Shown piece by piece: positions 31,812-41,495 of a stretch of DNA of 64,000 bases. A program made the translations under genes and the position numbers. Below the pieces are notes generated by a model. It saw nothing but the letters and a program-made list of their open reading frames with translations. It had not been told where the DNA came from and made no database searches. Within the stretch, counting starts at the first letter, position 1, and the number at the start of each line of letters is the position of its first letter. This stretch comes from Methanoregulaceae archaeon (GTDB lineage Bacteria > Armatimonadota > Fimbriimonadia > Fimbriimonadales > Fimbriimonadaceae): the NCBI GenBank assembly GCA_020850325.1, contig JADZEW010000008.1, positions 62,001-126,000 on the forward strand. The letters are read 5' to 3'.

Positions 31812-33755
31812 ATGCTAGCGCTGGTCCTCGTGGTGGTGGCTCAGGCGGAGATCGAAGTCCCGGCGACGGTTGCTCCGCTTTCGCGATTGCTTCCTGAACT
31901 CGGCCAGCGCGCGAACAGGAAGCTCGTCGCTGGGGCGAGCGTACGCGAGGATGTCGTCGGCATCGCCAGCCCCAAGCGCCCCGTGCGCGAACTCATGGAC
32001 GGCATCGCGGAAGCGGTGAACGCAACCTGGACAGAGACTCGTGGGGAATGGGTTCTCTCTAGGACCAAGAAGCAAGAAGCTGAAGACCAAGCGATCGACG
32101 CGGCCTATCGCACCAAGCGGCTCGAGGCCGCGCTCGCGGAGATCAAGATCGATCAGCCGTTCGAGGAAGCCCATGCGCTAGCTCTCGCGGCAATGCGCAA
32201 GGAGGTGCTGACCAAAGATCCCACCCGAATCAACGCGGCCGAGATGAAGTCACTTGGCGACCGCGCGCCCGCGAATCGCTTCGGTCGTCGGCTGATCGAG
32301 CGGATTGGCATCCCGACGCTGGCCTCGCTCCCGTATAACGCGACGACCGTTTTCAGCACGAATCCGACCCGTCGCCAACGTAAGCTCGCCCTACCAAGCC
32401 TCGATGAGATGTACCGCGCCTTTGCCGAAGAGCAGAACCGGTACGCAAGGGCGATCGCTCAATTGGAGGGTAGTCCACCTCCCCGAACGAATGGAGGGTT
32501 CGACCTCATCACCCCCGCTCCAACGACGCCATCATCGATCTTGGTACTGGTGACACCGCAACTTGCGGGCACCATGCGGATTCAGCTGATCTTCGCGGAC
32601 CGAGACGGTGGTCATCTCTTGAACCAGTATGTGAGCTTGCCGGTTCCTCGTAGCGCAAACCCCTACGAGCCTGACCGCGGGACTCCGAATCTGACGTTCG
32701 AGTCCGGATCGATAGTACTGGCGCAGAATCGAGCGGAGTGGACTCCCGCCGTCTGGGACCGCCTCCAACAGCCAGAGAAGTACGAGCCGCTCGCCCCGTT
32801 CTGGCGCGAGAGTCTTGCCGCGTGGAGCGCATTCCGAGACCGTCCGGTCATTGCTCAGTGGTCCGACGAGCTGCTAGGGCTGTGGCCTGCGCCAATCTCA
32901 GAGGTCCCTCTCGCGCTCATGCAGTCGGGACTCGCGCGATCGCACGCTATCGAAGTTTCCGCCTCTCGCGTCGTGATTCGACCGCACCAGCCAGCACTTT
33001 CTCATGCGATCCGGGTGAACCGTCCCGCGGTTGGACGATTCACTCGTCTAACGCGGCAGAACGAGGTGACTTCGATGACCGCCTTGATCGAAGTCCTTTC
33101 CCAAACCGACCAGCATCAAGAAATGGCGGTCGAGAACTATCTGAACCGACTCTTCTCCCCCCAACTGATCTGGGATAACACGGGGATGGCGCGATTGATC
33201 GCCCTTGCCGGTCCGACGCAACGAGCGGGGCTCGAGCGCACCGGCAAGCTGGCGTACGCCGACATGAATCCCGCCCAACGAAACTGGCTCCAGCACATGG
33301 TGTTCGACCGGCGTCACTTCAACCAGATGGGAGAGTGGACGGCGGGCGTGACCGACCGGTTCCAGAACTCGCTCCAGAGCGAGCCGACGCAGGTGTATCC
33401 CAACGATCTTCCTCCCAATCTGACTCTGAACTTGTCGGTAGAGGTAGGCGAAGGGGCGCTCGTGAACCGCACGGGAGAGATGTGGGCGGCGCTCACTTTG
33501 GATGAGATTGCCGCGCAACGCCTGCCGCTGGGGATACCGATTCCAGAGTCCCTCCGCTATCGACCAGGCAAGCTTCGACGTTACACGGCGAGCCTCCGGC
33601 TGAACTCGGTGCAGGGATGGGACTTCACTGCAACGGATGTGAGCGGTCTCAGTGCGAAAGGCGTGCCGTACGATGAGCTCAGCGAGGAGTTTCGTAAGCG
33701 GGTTCAGGAGCGAATGGCCGAGGTTCGGCGACGGGCGGGCATCCCGCCGCAATGA
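31812..33755 (+). CDS. Secreted protein with secretin/TonB N-terminal (STN)-like domain
   Basis: 647 residues. A short secretion signal (LALVLVVVAQA) is followed by a segment resembling the STN domain: VAPLSRLLPELGQRANRKLV, then SPKRPVRELMDGIAEAVNATW and EWVLSRT. The remaining 550 residues show no domain I recognise. They hold repeated RAIAQLEG-like helices and several beta stretches such as SILVLVTPQLAGTMRIQLIF. It stands alone between DinB and the sugar dehydrogenase. A periplasmic or outer-membrane-linked role is inferred from the signal and STN-like segment only. Confidence 0.65.
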   Translation: MLALVLVVVAQAEIEVPATVAPLSRLLPELGQRANRKLVAGASVREDVVGIASPKRPVRELMDGIAEAVNATWTETRGEWVLSRTKKQEAEDQAIDAAYRTKRLEAALAEIKIDQPFEEAHALALAAMRKEVLTKDPTRINAAEMKSLGDRAPANRFGRRLIERIGIPTLASLPYNATTVFSTNPTRRQRKLALPSLDEMYRAFAEEQNRYARAIAQLEGSPPPRTNGGFDLITPAPTTPSSILVLVTPQLAGTMRIQLIFADRDGGHLLNQYVSLPVPRSANPYEPDRGTPNLTFESGSIVLAQNRAEWTPAVWDRLQQPEKYEPLAPFWRESLAAWSAFRDRPVIAQWSDELLGLWPAPISEVPLALMQSGLARSHAIEVSASRVVIRPHQPALSHAIRVNRPAVGRFTRLTRQNEVTSMTALIEVLSQTDQHQEMAVENYLNRLFSPQLIWDNTGMARLIALAGPTQRAGLERTGKLAYADMNPAQRNWLQHMVFDRRHFNQMGEWTAGVTDRFQNSLQSEPTQVYPNDLPPNLTLNLSVEVGEGALVNRTGEMWAALTLDEIAAQRLPLGIPIPESLRYRPGKLRRYTASLRLNSVQGWDFTATDVSGLSAKGVPYDELSEEFRKRVQERMAEVRRRAGIPPQ

Positions 33756-33885
33756 CGATACGATCTGGCCCTGTGGGTGAGCGAAGCGCTACATCCCGTC
33801 CGTCGTAGCCGCGGGATGAAACGTGCCGCGCCGAACCCCTGCTTCAGGTTCACCAACCCTCCCCAAGGTACACTCTGAGGCCGCC

Positions 33886-35100
33886 GTGAGTTCAACTACT
33901 ACCCTTTCCGTGTATGGGCTTGGCTACATTGGCCTGCCTACCAGCCTCGAGTTCGCCCATGCCGGATACCGGGTCGTCGGCGTTGACGTCAACCAGCGCG
34001 CAGTAGACATGCTGAACGCGGGTGAGGTCCACATCTTCGAAGAGGGCCTCGCTGAGTGGTACACCGAGGTGCGCTCCGCCGGACTTTTCTCGGCGACCAC
34101 CGAGCCCGTGCCCGCCGACGTGTTCTTCATCGCGGTGCCGACGCCGATCAAGCCGGATAAGACCGCGGAAATGGAGTACGTGGAGAGCGCGACCCGCTCG
34201 ATCGCCAAGGTGCTTCAGCCCGGCAATCTCGTGATCCTCGTGAGCACCAGCCCGCCCCGCACGTGTCTCGACCTGATCGCCCCAATCCTCAAGGAAGCCA
34301 CCGGGCTCGACCACGAGACCGACTACGACCTCGTCCACTGCCCCGAGCGGGTCATCCCCGGCGCGATCCTGAAGGAGTTCAAAGAGAACGACCGTATCGT
34401 CGGCGGGACCACCGACCGTGCGACCCAGCGCGCTTACGACTTGTACGCGAGCGTCGTCGACACGAGCAAACTGCACCGCACCGACTCGGTGACCGCCGAG
34501 ATGTGCAAGCTCATGGAGAACACCTTCCGCGATGTGAACATCGCGCTCGCGAACGAAATGGCGAAGGTGTGCGAGCGGATGGGCATCGACCCACGGGGCG
34601 CGATGAAGCTCGCCAACTTGCATCCGCGCGTTAACTACCTTGCGCCGGGCATCGGCGTCGGCGGCCACTGCATCCCCATCGATCCCTGGTTCATCATCGA
34701 GAAAGCGCCGGACATTACGCCTCTCATGAAGGCGGCCCGTTCGGTCAACGACCAGCGTCCGCACGAGGTGGTCGAGCAGATACTCGATGAAGCGGCCGTC
34801 GGGCCGATTGCGATCCTCGGACTGGCCTTCAAGCCGAACGTGGACGATCTGCGTGAGTCACCGGCCGTGGAGATCGCAGTATTGGTCGCTCAGCACGACG
34901 ATGCCGAGATTCTCATCTGCGAGCCGTTCATCCACGAGTTGCCGGAGGAACTTGTCGAATACACGAACGTACGGTTGGTCTCGCTCGAGGAGGCGCTGAC
35001 CGCGCCGACGGTGGTGGCGTTGGTCGCCCACGACGCGTTCCGTAGCGTCAGTCGGCAAGCTGATGGCAAGCGGCTCGATTTCGTCGGCGTTTTTGCGTAG
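33886..35100 (+). CDS. wecC: UDP-N-acetyl-D-mannosamine-type nucleotide-sugar dehydrogenase
   Basis: 404 residues. An NAD-binding VYGLGYIGLPTSLEFAHAG motif at the N-terminus and the catalytic cysteine in GVGGHCIPIDPWF are clear. The GGHC..DPWF form fits UDP-ManNAc/UDP-GlcNAc 6-dehydrogenases (WecC/WbpA) rather than UDP-glucose dehydrogenase. It oxidises a UDP-HexNAc to the uronic acid for surface polysaccharide. The start is GTG at 33886, preceded by TGAGG. No neighbouring glycosyltransferases are seen, so the polymer is unknown. Confidence 0.85.
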   Translation: MSSTTTLSVYGLGYIGLPTSLEFAHAGYRVVGVDVNQRAVDMLNAGEVHIFEEGLAEWYTEVRSAGLFSATTEPVPADVFFIAVPTPIKPDKTAEMEYVESATRSIAKVLQPGNLVILVSTSPPRTCLDLIAPILKEATGLDHETDYDLVHCPERVIPGAILKEFKENDRIVGGTTDRATQRAYDLYASVVDTSKLHRTDSVTAEMCKLMENTFRDVNIALANEMAKVCERMGIDPRGAMKLANLHPRVNYLAPGIGVGGHCIPIDPWFIIEKAPDITPLMKAARSVNDQRPHEVVEQILDEAAVGPIAILGLAFKPNVDDLRESPAVEIAVLVAQHDDAEILICEPFIHELPEELVEYTNVRLVSLEEALTAPTVVALVAHDAFRSVSRQADGKRLDFVGVFA

Positions 35101-35248
35101 AGTCGAACGAATCACCAGAGGCCAGTGGTCTTATGAGTGGGTTCGCGTCAACTGTGCCGCGACCCGCTCGTGTAAGGGGGACCGGTAAAGATGATCTCCT
35201 CCGGGTTCCAGCTTTCCTTTCGGGGAGGGCACCTTCGCGAGTTCTCTC

Positions 35249-35294
35249 GGGCGGGGCGATCCAAACCAGGGCAGGACGCCCTCGCCCACCTTTT
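35249..35294 (+). terminator. Terminator after the sugar dehydrogenase
   Basis: GGGCGGGGCG (35249-35258) pairs with CGCCCTCGCCC (35277-35287) with one bulge. ACC and TTTT follow. The gap 35101-35299 otherwise holds nothing I can name. Confidence 0.5.
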
Positions 35295-35299
35295 GTCGG

Positions 35300-35773
35300 C
35301 TAGACGGCCCGCTCGAAGTACACGACGTCGGGGATCGGACGTGGCTGGTAGGGCGCGCAGCGTTGGAAGCCCATATCTTCATAGAGCTTGATCGCGGGCT
35401 CCATGCGCTCAAGCGTATCCAGCTTCATTTCGCGATAGCCTTGCAGCCGCGCTTCGCGAAGGAGCCGCCGGACAATCGCCCGGCCGATTCCCTGGCCGCG
35501 GGCGTCGGGAGCGACATAGAGTCGCTTCATTTCGCAGGTCTTGCCCGTCAAAGGACGAATGCACCCACAGGCCACCGCGGTCCGTTGCAGGAAGCCAAGC
35601 ACGATGAGGCCGCCCGGGCGTCGATAAGGTCCGGGGAGCGTGGCCAGCTCTTCCTCAAAGCCATCGAGGCACAACTTCTCGCCCATGTCGCGCTCGTAGT
35701 CATGCATCAGTTGACGGACCACGTCGGCATCCTCGGGAAACCGGGCTTCGCGAACCGACCACTTTACAGGCAT
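35300..35773 (-). CDS. GNAT family N-acetyltransferase
   Basis: 157 residues with the acetyl-CoA binding loop LYVAPDARGQGIGRAIVRRL (RGQGIG at about 93-98) and the following YREMKLDTLERMEPAIKLYE. The fold is GNAT, transferring acetyl from acetyl-CoA to an amine. The substrate cannot be told. It overlaps the 3' end of the phzF-like gene by 10 bases, so the pair is co-transcribed. Confidence 0.88.
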   Translation of the reverse strand: MPVKWSVREARFPEDADVVRQLMHDYERDMGEKLCLDGFEEELATLPGPYRRPGGLIVLGFLQRTAVACGCIRPLTGKTCEMKRLYVAPDARGQGIGRAIVRRLLREARLQGYREMKLDTLERMEPAIKLYEDMGFQRCAPYQPRPIPDVVYFERAV

Positions 35774-36516
35774 AAGGTTCCCTCGACCACGGTTATGGCC
35801 TTACCGGACAGCTGCACCCTCTCTCCCCGCATTTCCGTACGAACATACCCGCCTCGGGCAGACGCTTGGTAGCCCAACAACTCAGTTTTGCCGAGTTTTG
35901 CGCACCAAAAGGGCGAGAGGCCGCAATGTGCGGATCCCGTGACGGGGTCTTCGGGCACGCCGACCTGCGGAGCAAAGAACCGGCAAACGTAGTCTGCTTC
36001 GGTGTTCTTGGCCGGAGCAGTGACGATCAGTCCGCGCGCGGGCATCGCTTGAATAGCCAGAAAGTCCGGTGCGTACTGCACGACGGCGTCTTCGTTCTCG
36101 AGCAAAGCGAGGATGTCCATGCGGTTGCGTCCGGTCCAGAGCGCGGCCGTTCCGGGGATCGCGTCCTGACTCTCATCGAAAGGCTCGGCGGGGAAGTCGA
36201 GTTCCCATCCGTTGGGGCTTTGGCGGGCGGTGAGTACCCCCGAACGGGTGATGAAATCGACGCCTTTACCCAGAGCATGAGCCGATGCCAAGGTGGCATG
36301 CCCGCAAAGGTCGACCTCGGTCGTCGGGGTGAACCACCGTAGCCGGTATCGAGACCCTTCGGGCCAGACAAATGCGGTTTCGGCTTGGTTGATCTCGCCG
36401 CCGATCGCCTGCATCGTCTCGTCGGGCAACGGCGCTTCCAAGATGACGACCCCGGCCGGATTGCCCGTAAACGGACCGTGCGCAAACGCGTCGATCAAGA
36501 AGAAGGGGACTCGCAT
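35764..36516 (-). CDS. PhzF family isomerase
   Basis: 250 residues. The PhzF blocks are all present: IDAFAHGPFTGNPAGVV, the catalytic Glu in NQAETAFVWP, LRWFTPTTEVDLCGHATLA and the C-terminal EDPVTGSAHCGL. The family performs isomerisations such as that in phenazine synthesis, but most members, including this lone gene, are not in phenazine clusters. TAACTT lies 7 bases before the ATG. Confidence 0.9.
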   Translation of the reverse strand: MRVPFFLIDAFAHGPFTGNPAGVVILEAPLPDETMQAIGGEINQAETAFVWPEGSRYRLRWFTPTTEVDLCGHATLASAHALGKGVDFITRSGVLTARQSPNGWELDFPAEPFDESQDAIPGTAALWTGRNRMDILALLENEDAVVQYAPDFLAIQAMPARGLIVTAPAKNTEADYVCRFFAPQVGVPEDPVTGSAHCGLSPFWCAKLGKTELLGYQASARGGYVRTEMRGERVQLSGKAITVVEGTLCL

Positions 36517-36523
36517 CCGCGCG

Positions 36524-36529
36524 AAGTTA
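36524..36529 (-). promoter_or_regulatory. -10-like TAACTT for phzF-like gene
   Basis: TAACTT lies 7 bases before the ATG at 36516 with no ribosome site between. Same layout as the other leaderless-type starts. Confidence 0.45.
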
Positions 36530-36590
36530 CCCCAACCTGTACCAGTGGAAGTATGTCAACATCTTTTGCGTGGTAACCCCCGACGGTCAA

Positions 36591-38333
36591 ATGCGGATCG
36601 TGTTCCCGCCTCGCGATGAAGCGGCGGAGAGAAAGCTCCAACGCGAGCTGGGGATTCCCGCCATGGTCGCGGCGGTCTTGTCTTCGCGTGGCATTACTGA
36701 TCTCGAAGAAGCACACCGGTTTCTCTACCCCAGCCTAGAGGAACTCGGCGACCCCCGCAAGCTTCCCGACTACGAAGCGGCCGAAAAGGCCATCCTCGGG
36801 GCGCGCGAGCGCAAAGAACTCATCTTCATCCACGGCGACTACGACACCGATGGCGTCACCAGTGCCGCGCTGCTGAAGCGCTTCCTTGAGACCATCGGCT
36901 GTACCGTCCATGCCCACGTACCTCACCGGATGAAGGAAGGCTACGGCATCCACATGGACGCGGTGTATCGGGCCAAGGAGATGGGAGCCTCCGTATTCTT
37001 GACCTGCGACTGCGGAATCAGCGCGCACGAGCAGGTTGCGGCCGCCCAAGAGGCGGGCATGACCGTCGTCGTCACCGACCACCACACCGTCCCCCCTGAC
37101 CTGCCGCAAGCGACCGCTCTCGTGAATCCACACCGCACCGATTCCGAGTACCCCTTCCGCGACCTCAGCGGGGTCGGCGTCGCGTTCCGATTTGCCGAGG
37201 GCCTAACGCGTACGCTCGGGATGCCGGTCGACAAGTTCCGGCGGGCGTTCCTCGATTTGACCGTGCTCGGCACGATTGCCGACGTCATGCCGCTCGTGGG
37301 CGAGAACCGGGTGATCGCCCGCCATGGGTTGGTTCAGCTCGCCCAGACCCGCAAAGAGGGGCTGCTCGCCTTGATTCAAGAAGCGAACCTGGGTGAGCGT
37401 GCAGCTGGGGGTGCGCTGCTCTCCAGTGACGTTGGTTTTGCCTTGGGACCGAGACTCAATGCGACCGGACGCATCGACGACGCCGCGCGCGCGCTGCAAC
37501 TGCTCATCTCTAAGGATCCGCTGGAGTGCAGCAAGCTCGCCAAAGAGATCGAGGATCTCAATCGGAAGCGAAGGGAACAGCAAGACGAAGCGATCCGCCA
37601 TGCCATGGAGATGGTCGATCAGATGAGGATGGAGGACCAGTACGCGATCGTGGTCGGCCATAGCAGCTGGCATCCCGGAATCATTGGTCTGGTGGCGGGC
37701 AAGGTGCGCGAGAAGTACAACCGACCTGCGTTCGTCATGAGCTACAACATGGAGACCGGCGACGCCAAGGGCTCGGCGCGCTCGATCCCCGGCTTCAACC
37801 TCGCCGAGTGCTTGCGCGCCTTCCCCGACCTCGTACAAGGTGGTGGCCACGCCATGGCCGCGGGATTTGGCATGCCGCTGAAGAATATCGAGGCGGTAAA
37901 GCGTGCATTCAACCGCTACGCCCGCGAGCGGCTTTCTGCCGAGGACTTCGTGCCGGTGGTCGAGGTGTCGGCTCTGTTGCCGGGGTCCGAGATTTCGTTT
38001 GACGCAGTCGAGAAGCTGGAGATGCTCGCTCCGTTCGGTATGGCCAATCCGACCCCAGTCTTTGCCACTCAGCGAGCGACGGTCAGCTTGATCAAGCCTA
38101 CGAAGAACGAGAACATCGTGCAGATGGACCTTCAACTGCATGAGGGCGGACGCTTTATGGGAACGACCTTTACCCAGGCGGAAGCGGCCTTGGCGCTCGA
38201 TCGTGGCGATGAGATCGGGATCGTTTTCCGGCCCGAGATCGAGGAGTATCGCGGAGTCCGCAAACTCAAGTTCCGGCTGAACTACTTCACGCGCGACATG
38301 GCGTGTATGCCCGCCGCCGTGCCTTCCGGGTAG
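36591..38333 (+). CDS. recJ: Single-stranded-DNA-specific exonuclease RecJ
   Basis: 580 residues. DHH-type motifs are visible: HGDYDTDGVTSAALL (metal ligands), LTCDCGISAHEQ, VVTDHHTVPPDLP, and further PHRTDSEYPFRDLSGVGVAF. The DHHA1 domain has VQGGGHAMAAGFGM. RecJ degrades 5' single strands in recombination and repair. The ATG at 36591 is used. A GTG at 36570 would add 7 residues and cannot be excluded. It is long enough to include the OB-like C-terminal domain. Confidence 0.95.
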   Translation: MRIVFPPRDEAAERKLQRELGIPAMVAAVLSSRGITDLEEAHRFLYPSLEELGDPRKLPDYEAAEKAILGARERKELIFIHGDYDTDGVTSAALLKRFLETIGCTVHAHVPHRMKEGYGIHMDAVYRAKEMGASVFLTCDCGISAHEQVAAAQEAGMTVVVTDHHTVPPDLPQATALVNPHRTDSEYPFRDLSGVGVAFRFAEGLTRTLGMPVDKFRRAFLDLTVLGTIADVMPLVGENRVIARHGLVQLAQTRKEGLLALIQEANLGERAAGGALLSSDVGFALGPRLNATGRIDDAARALQLLISKDPLECSKLAKEIEDLNRKRREQQDEAIRHAMEMVDQMRMEDQYAIVVGHSSWHPGIIGLVAGKVREKYNRPAFVMSYNMETGDAKGSARSIPGFNLAECLRAFPDLVQGGGHAMAAGFGMPLKNIEAVKRAFNRYARERLSAEDFVPVVEVSALLPGSEISFDAVEKLEMLAPFGMANPTPVFATQRATVSLIKPTKNENIVQMDLQLHEGGRFMGTTFTQAEAALALDRGDEIGIVFRPEIEEYRGVRKLKFRLNYFTRDMACMPAAVPSG

Positions 38334-38336
38334 ATT
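38331..38336 (+). promoter_or_regulatory. -10-like TAGATT for the S9 peptidase gene
   Basis: TAGATT is 6 bases before the ATG at 38343 and overlaps the recJ stop. The same hexamer and spacing precede xylA. Confidence 0.45.
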
Positions 38337-38342
38337 CCTTGC

Positions 38343-40529
38343 ATGTCCCGAACCTGGTTCGCGCTTCTCTTTGCTACGACATGCCTTGCCGGTGTCCAAG
38401 CTCAAGAACTCCCCAAGATCGCGGGCGAGATTCCGTTCGAGCGTCTCTACCAATATCCGATCCTCAACGGCCGCAGCCCGGCCGCGCCGGCGATGTCGCC
38501 GGACGGACGCCATATCGTCTTCGGATGGAATCAGACCGGCGTTCGCAAGCTCGACGCCTGGATCATGGACTACCCGTCCGGCGAGAAGCGACGAATCATC
38601 GAAGCCGCAAAGATCGAAGAGCTGCCGCGCCAAGACGACACGCGAACCCAACTCGCGAAGGATGAAGCCGTCCTCTACGACGGCGGCATCAGCGGATTTA
38701 CCTGGGCGCCGGATTCGCACGAGTTCTTGTTTAGCTACAAAGGCCGCACCTTCCGAAGCAATGTGCGTGGCGAGTTCGAGCCGATCGTCGATGCCGCCGA
38801 GGGCATGTACGGGTTCAAGTACTCGCCGAACGGACGATACATCGGCTACCTGAAGGGTAGCAACGTGTATCGCATGGATCGCCGCAACGGTTTCGTCAAG
38901 CAGCTCACGTTTGTTGGAAAGCCGGGCGCGACGATTGACAGCTTCGACTGGTCTCCGGACAGCAAGTGGATCGCGATCTCGTGGAGCGATAGCAGCCGCA
39001 TGGGCCGCCACGTGATGATGGACTTCTCGAAGGACCGGGCAGAGGTGGTGAACATTCAGCGCCTCTGGCATGGCGACCAAAGCTGGGACAGCCAGTACGG
39101 CCTCGTGAGCGCCGACGGGGGACTCATCAAGTTCATCAGTGGAATCCCGCGCTACAACTGGGGCATGGGCGTCTCGTGGTCTCCGGACAGCAGCCGATTT
39201 GCGATCGGCTGGATGTCTCAGGACTTCATGAACTTCAACATCACCGTGGTGCCGACGTCCACCGGCCAGGGCTACTCGACCTACCAAGAGAAGGCGCCGA
39301 AGAACTACCTGAATGACTGGCGTCCGATGACGTGGACCCGGGATGGCAGCAAGATTCTGCTCGGCACCGATGTCGTGGACGGCAAGTTCTCCAACCGGTC
39401 CGTGCTCGCAATCACCCCGAACGGCAAAGACGTCACCAAGGTCTATGCGGAGGACCACGACGTGGTCGCGATGACGCGCCCGAAGAACAGTGACCGCCTC
39501 ATCCTAGTCACGATGGCGCGAACCCAGCTCACCACCGAGATCACGATCGTGGAACCAGGTGGCACGCGAACTTTCCACAACCCAATGCCGGATGGTTTCG
39601 CCACCCCTTCGCAGTTCGACGAGGCCTCGGAGCCGCTCGTCAGCGACGACGGCAAGTCGATCGCCACGCTCTGCAGTAACCGAAAGATCAACAACGAGCT
39701 GTACTCGGTCGAGCCAAGCATCAAGCGGCTCACTCAGAGTCAGCTTCCCGAGTTCGGCAAGATCAAGTGGGCGAACTTCGAGCCCGTCACCTTCAAGATG
39801 AAGGATGGCGAGACCATCAACGCGGTGCTCGTCACGAAGCCCGGCCTCGACAAGTCGAAGAAGCACCCTGCCTTCCTCAGCAACATGTACGCGAACAGCG
39901 CGAAGATGACCTGGGGCGGCTACCTTGAGAACTACGCGGCAATGGAGCTCGACATGGTCGTGCTGCTCGTCGATTTTCGCTCCAGTTGGGGCCGTGGTGG
40001 GGAGTTCAACAGTGGCTACCACAAGTCTTTGGGTGTGATCGACGCCGATGAGGCGGTCGCGGCGAAGGACTATCTCGTCTCGCTGGGCTACGTCAATCCG
40101 GATCGTTGCGGAGTGTGGGGATGGAGCTACGGCGGATTCCTCACTTGCATGATCCAGCTGACCAAGCCGGGCGTCTTCGATACCGGAGTCGCCGTGGCCT
40201 CGGTCACCGACTGGAAGTCGTACAACGAGTGGTACACCCGCCGCCGACTCGGAATGGAGAAGGACGATCCCGAGGTCTACAAGAAGACCAGTCCGGTCCA
40301 CCACGCGGCCGGGCTCAAGGGCAACCTGTATCTGGTCCACGGCATGCTCGACGACAACGTGCTCTATCAGGACACCGCGCGGCTCATCCAGCAGCTGATC
40401 GAGAAAGGCAAGTCGTTCGACATGCTCGCTTATCCGCGAGATGACCACGGCATTGGCAAGGACACGAGCCGCCCCCACGTTCAAGCCGCCATCATTCGAT
40501 ACCTGTGGCAGAAGCTCGGCCGACCGTGA
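38343..40529 (+). CDS. S9 family (DPP-IV/prolyl oligopeptidase-like) peptidase
   Basis: 728 residues. A signal peptide (MSRTWFALLFATTCLAGVQA) points to the periplasm. The N-terminal beta-propeller has repeated WSPDSK/FAPDG-type blades (APAMSPDGRHIVFGW, FDWSPDSKWIAIS, VSWSPDSSRFAIG). The C-terminal alpha/beta hydrolase has the triad Ser595 in WGWSYGGF, Asp670 in HGMLDDNV and His702 in RDDHGI. It should remove dipeptides or oligopeptides, often after proline. It sits 9 bases after recJ, with the lipoprotein gene overlapping its stop. Confidence 0.92.
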   Translation: MSRTWFALLFATTCLAGVQAQELPKIAGEIPFERLYQYPILNGRSPAAPAMSPDGRHIVFGWNQTGVRKLDAWIMDYPSGEKRRIIEAAKIEELPRQDDTRTQLAKDEAVLYDGGISGFTWAPDSHEFLFSYKGRTFRSNVRGEFEPIVDAAEGMYGFKYSPNGRYIGYLKGSNVYRMDRRNGFVKQLTFVGKPGATIDSFDWSPDSKWIAISWSDSSRMGRHVMMDFSKDRAEVVNIQRLWHGDQSWDSQYGLVSADGGLIKFISGIPRYNWGMGVSWSPDSSRFAIGWMSQDFMNFNITVVPTSTGQGYSTYQEKAPKNYLNDWRPMTWTRDGSKILLGTDVVDGKFSNRSVLAITPNGKDVTKVYAEDHDVVAMTRPKNSDRLILVTMARTQLTTEITIVEPGGTRTFHNPMPDGFATPSQFDEASEPLVSDDGKSIATLCSNRKINNELYSVEPSIKRLTQSQLPEFGKIKWANFEPVTFKMKDGETINAVLVTKPGLDKSKKHPAFLSNMYANSAKMTWGGYLENYAAMELDMVVLLVDFRSSWGRGGEFNSGYHKSLGVIDADEAVAAKDYLVSLGYVNPDRCGVWGWSYGGFLTCMIQLTKPGVFDTGVAVASVTDWKSYNEWYTRRRLGMEKDDPEVYKKTSPVHHAAGLKGNLYLVHGMLDDNVLYQDTARLIQQLIEKGKSFDMLAYPRDDHGIGKDTSRPHVQAAIIRYLWQKLGRP

Positions 40530-41467
40530 ACGTGCGCTGGCTTTGGATGACGGTGGCATTGCTCGCCGTCGTGGGCTGTCGACGCGGCCTGCCTTCTCAC
40601 GAGGGGGCGTCGTTCGGAGTGTCCTCCGATGGGATGGCTATCGCTTGGACGACGGGAGCGGGTGGGCAGAACGAGCTTTGGATTCGGGATGCCGCAGGCT
40701 CGCGGCGGGTGGCCGGGGGTCGGTACTTTGAGAGTCCGACATTCACCGGTGAGGGCCAATTGGTCGTAGGGGAGGGCGACAGCATCCGCAATCGGATGTC
40801 GTTCGTACAAGTCGATCTGAAGGACGGCTCGAGGAAGCCGATGTTGGATACCCCCGAGCTCTCGCAGTACTCCGCAACGTTCGCCCCGGATGGACGGATG
40901 GCATTCCGCGGCGCGGCCAAGCCGCGCTCACGAGCATTCGGCGGGCTGCAGTGGCATGATTTCGACCTTTATGTGGCGACTCCCAAGGGCGGCACGTACT
41001 CCGCTAAAGACCTCAAGCGGCTGAGCCAGGACAAGTTCATCCGCATGTCCGCGCCGTCATGGTCCGAAGATTTCAAGAAGCTTTGCTTCAGCTATCTGGA
41101 CGATGGGGGTGTGAGTTGGCTGCGAGTCATCGATGTCGAGAGTGGCAAGACCGATTTCGAAACGAAGCTGAAGAACAACGAGTCGATGCCGGTGTTTGTG
41201 GGTGGCCGACTTGCGATCGTATCCGATCGCGAGCGCATGGGGCGCTACCGGCTGGCGTTCATCGATGCCGAGTCGGGCGTCGTCACGCCGATCACGGAGT
41301 CGGAGAGCTACTTCCTGGAGCCGATGGCGGCTGCCGGGGCGATCTACGCGCTGGAAGACGCCACGCACAAGATGCGGTTCCGCATCGCAAAGATCGATCC
41401 CAAGACCGGGGCAGTGGAGGAAGTGATCCCCGAATCTTCATTCGACGCCGCTCCCAAGCAACCTTAA
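40526..41467 (+). CDS. TolB-like beta-propeller lipoprotein
   Basis: 313 residues. A lipobox LLAVVGC follows a basic start, so the mature protein is likely a lipoprotein. The rest is made of TolB/WD40-like blade motifs (SSDGMAIAW, FAPDGRMAFRG, then WSEDFKKLCFSYLDDGG). The start is the GTG at 40526 that overlaps the peptidase TGA. It is likely a partner or paralogous propeller of the S9 peptidase. No enzyme motif is seen. Confidence 0.75.
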   Translation: MNVRWLWMTVALLAVVGCRRGLPSHEGASFGVSSDGMAIAWTTGAGGQNELWIRDAAGSRRVAGGRYFESPTFTGEGQLVVGEGDSIRNRMSFVQVDLKDGSRKPMLDTPELSQYSATFAPDGRMAFRGAAKPRSRAFGGLQWHDFDLYVATPKGGTYSAKDLKRLSQDKFIRMSAPSWSEDFKKLCFSYLDDGGVSWLRVIDVESGKTDFETKLKNNESMPVFVGGRLAIVSDRERMGRYRLAFIDAESGVVTPITESESYFLEPMAAAGAIYALEDATHKMRFRIAKIDPKTGAVEEVIPESSFDAAPKQP

Positions 41468-41495
41468 GCCCTCGGTTTGCGTAAAATCCTCCGAC

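Noticed and set aside
37203-39458. 751-codon frame antisense to recJ and the S9 peptidase
   Set aside because: Both plus-strand genes have intact catalytic motifs, so this is a codon-bias shadow.
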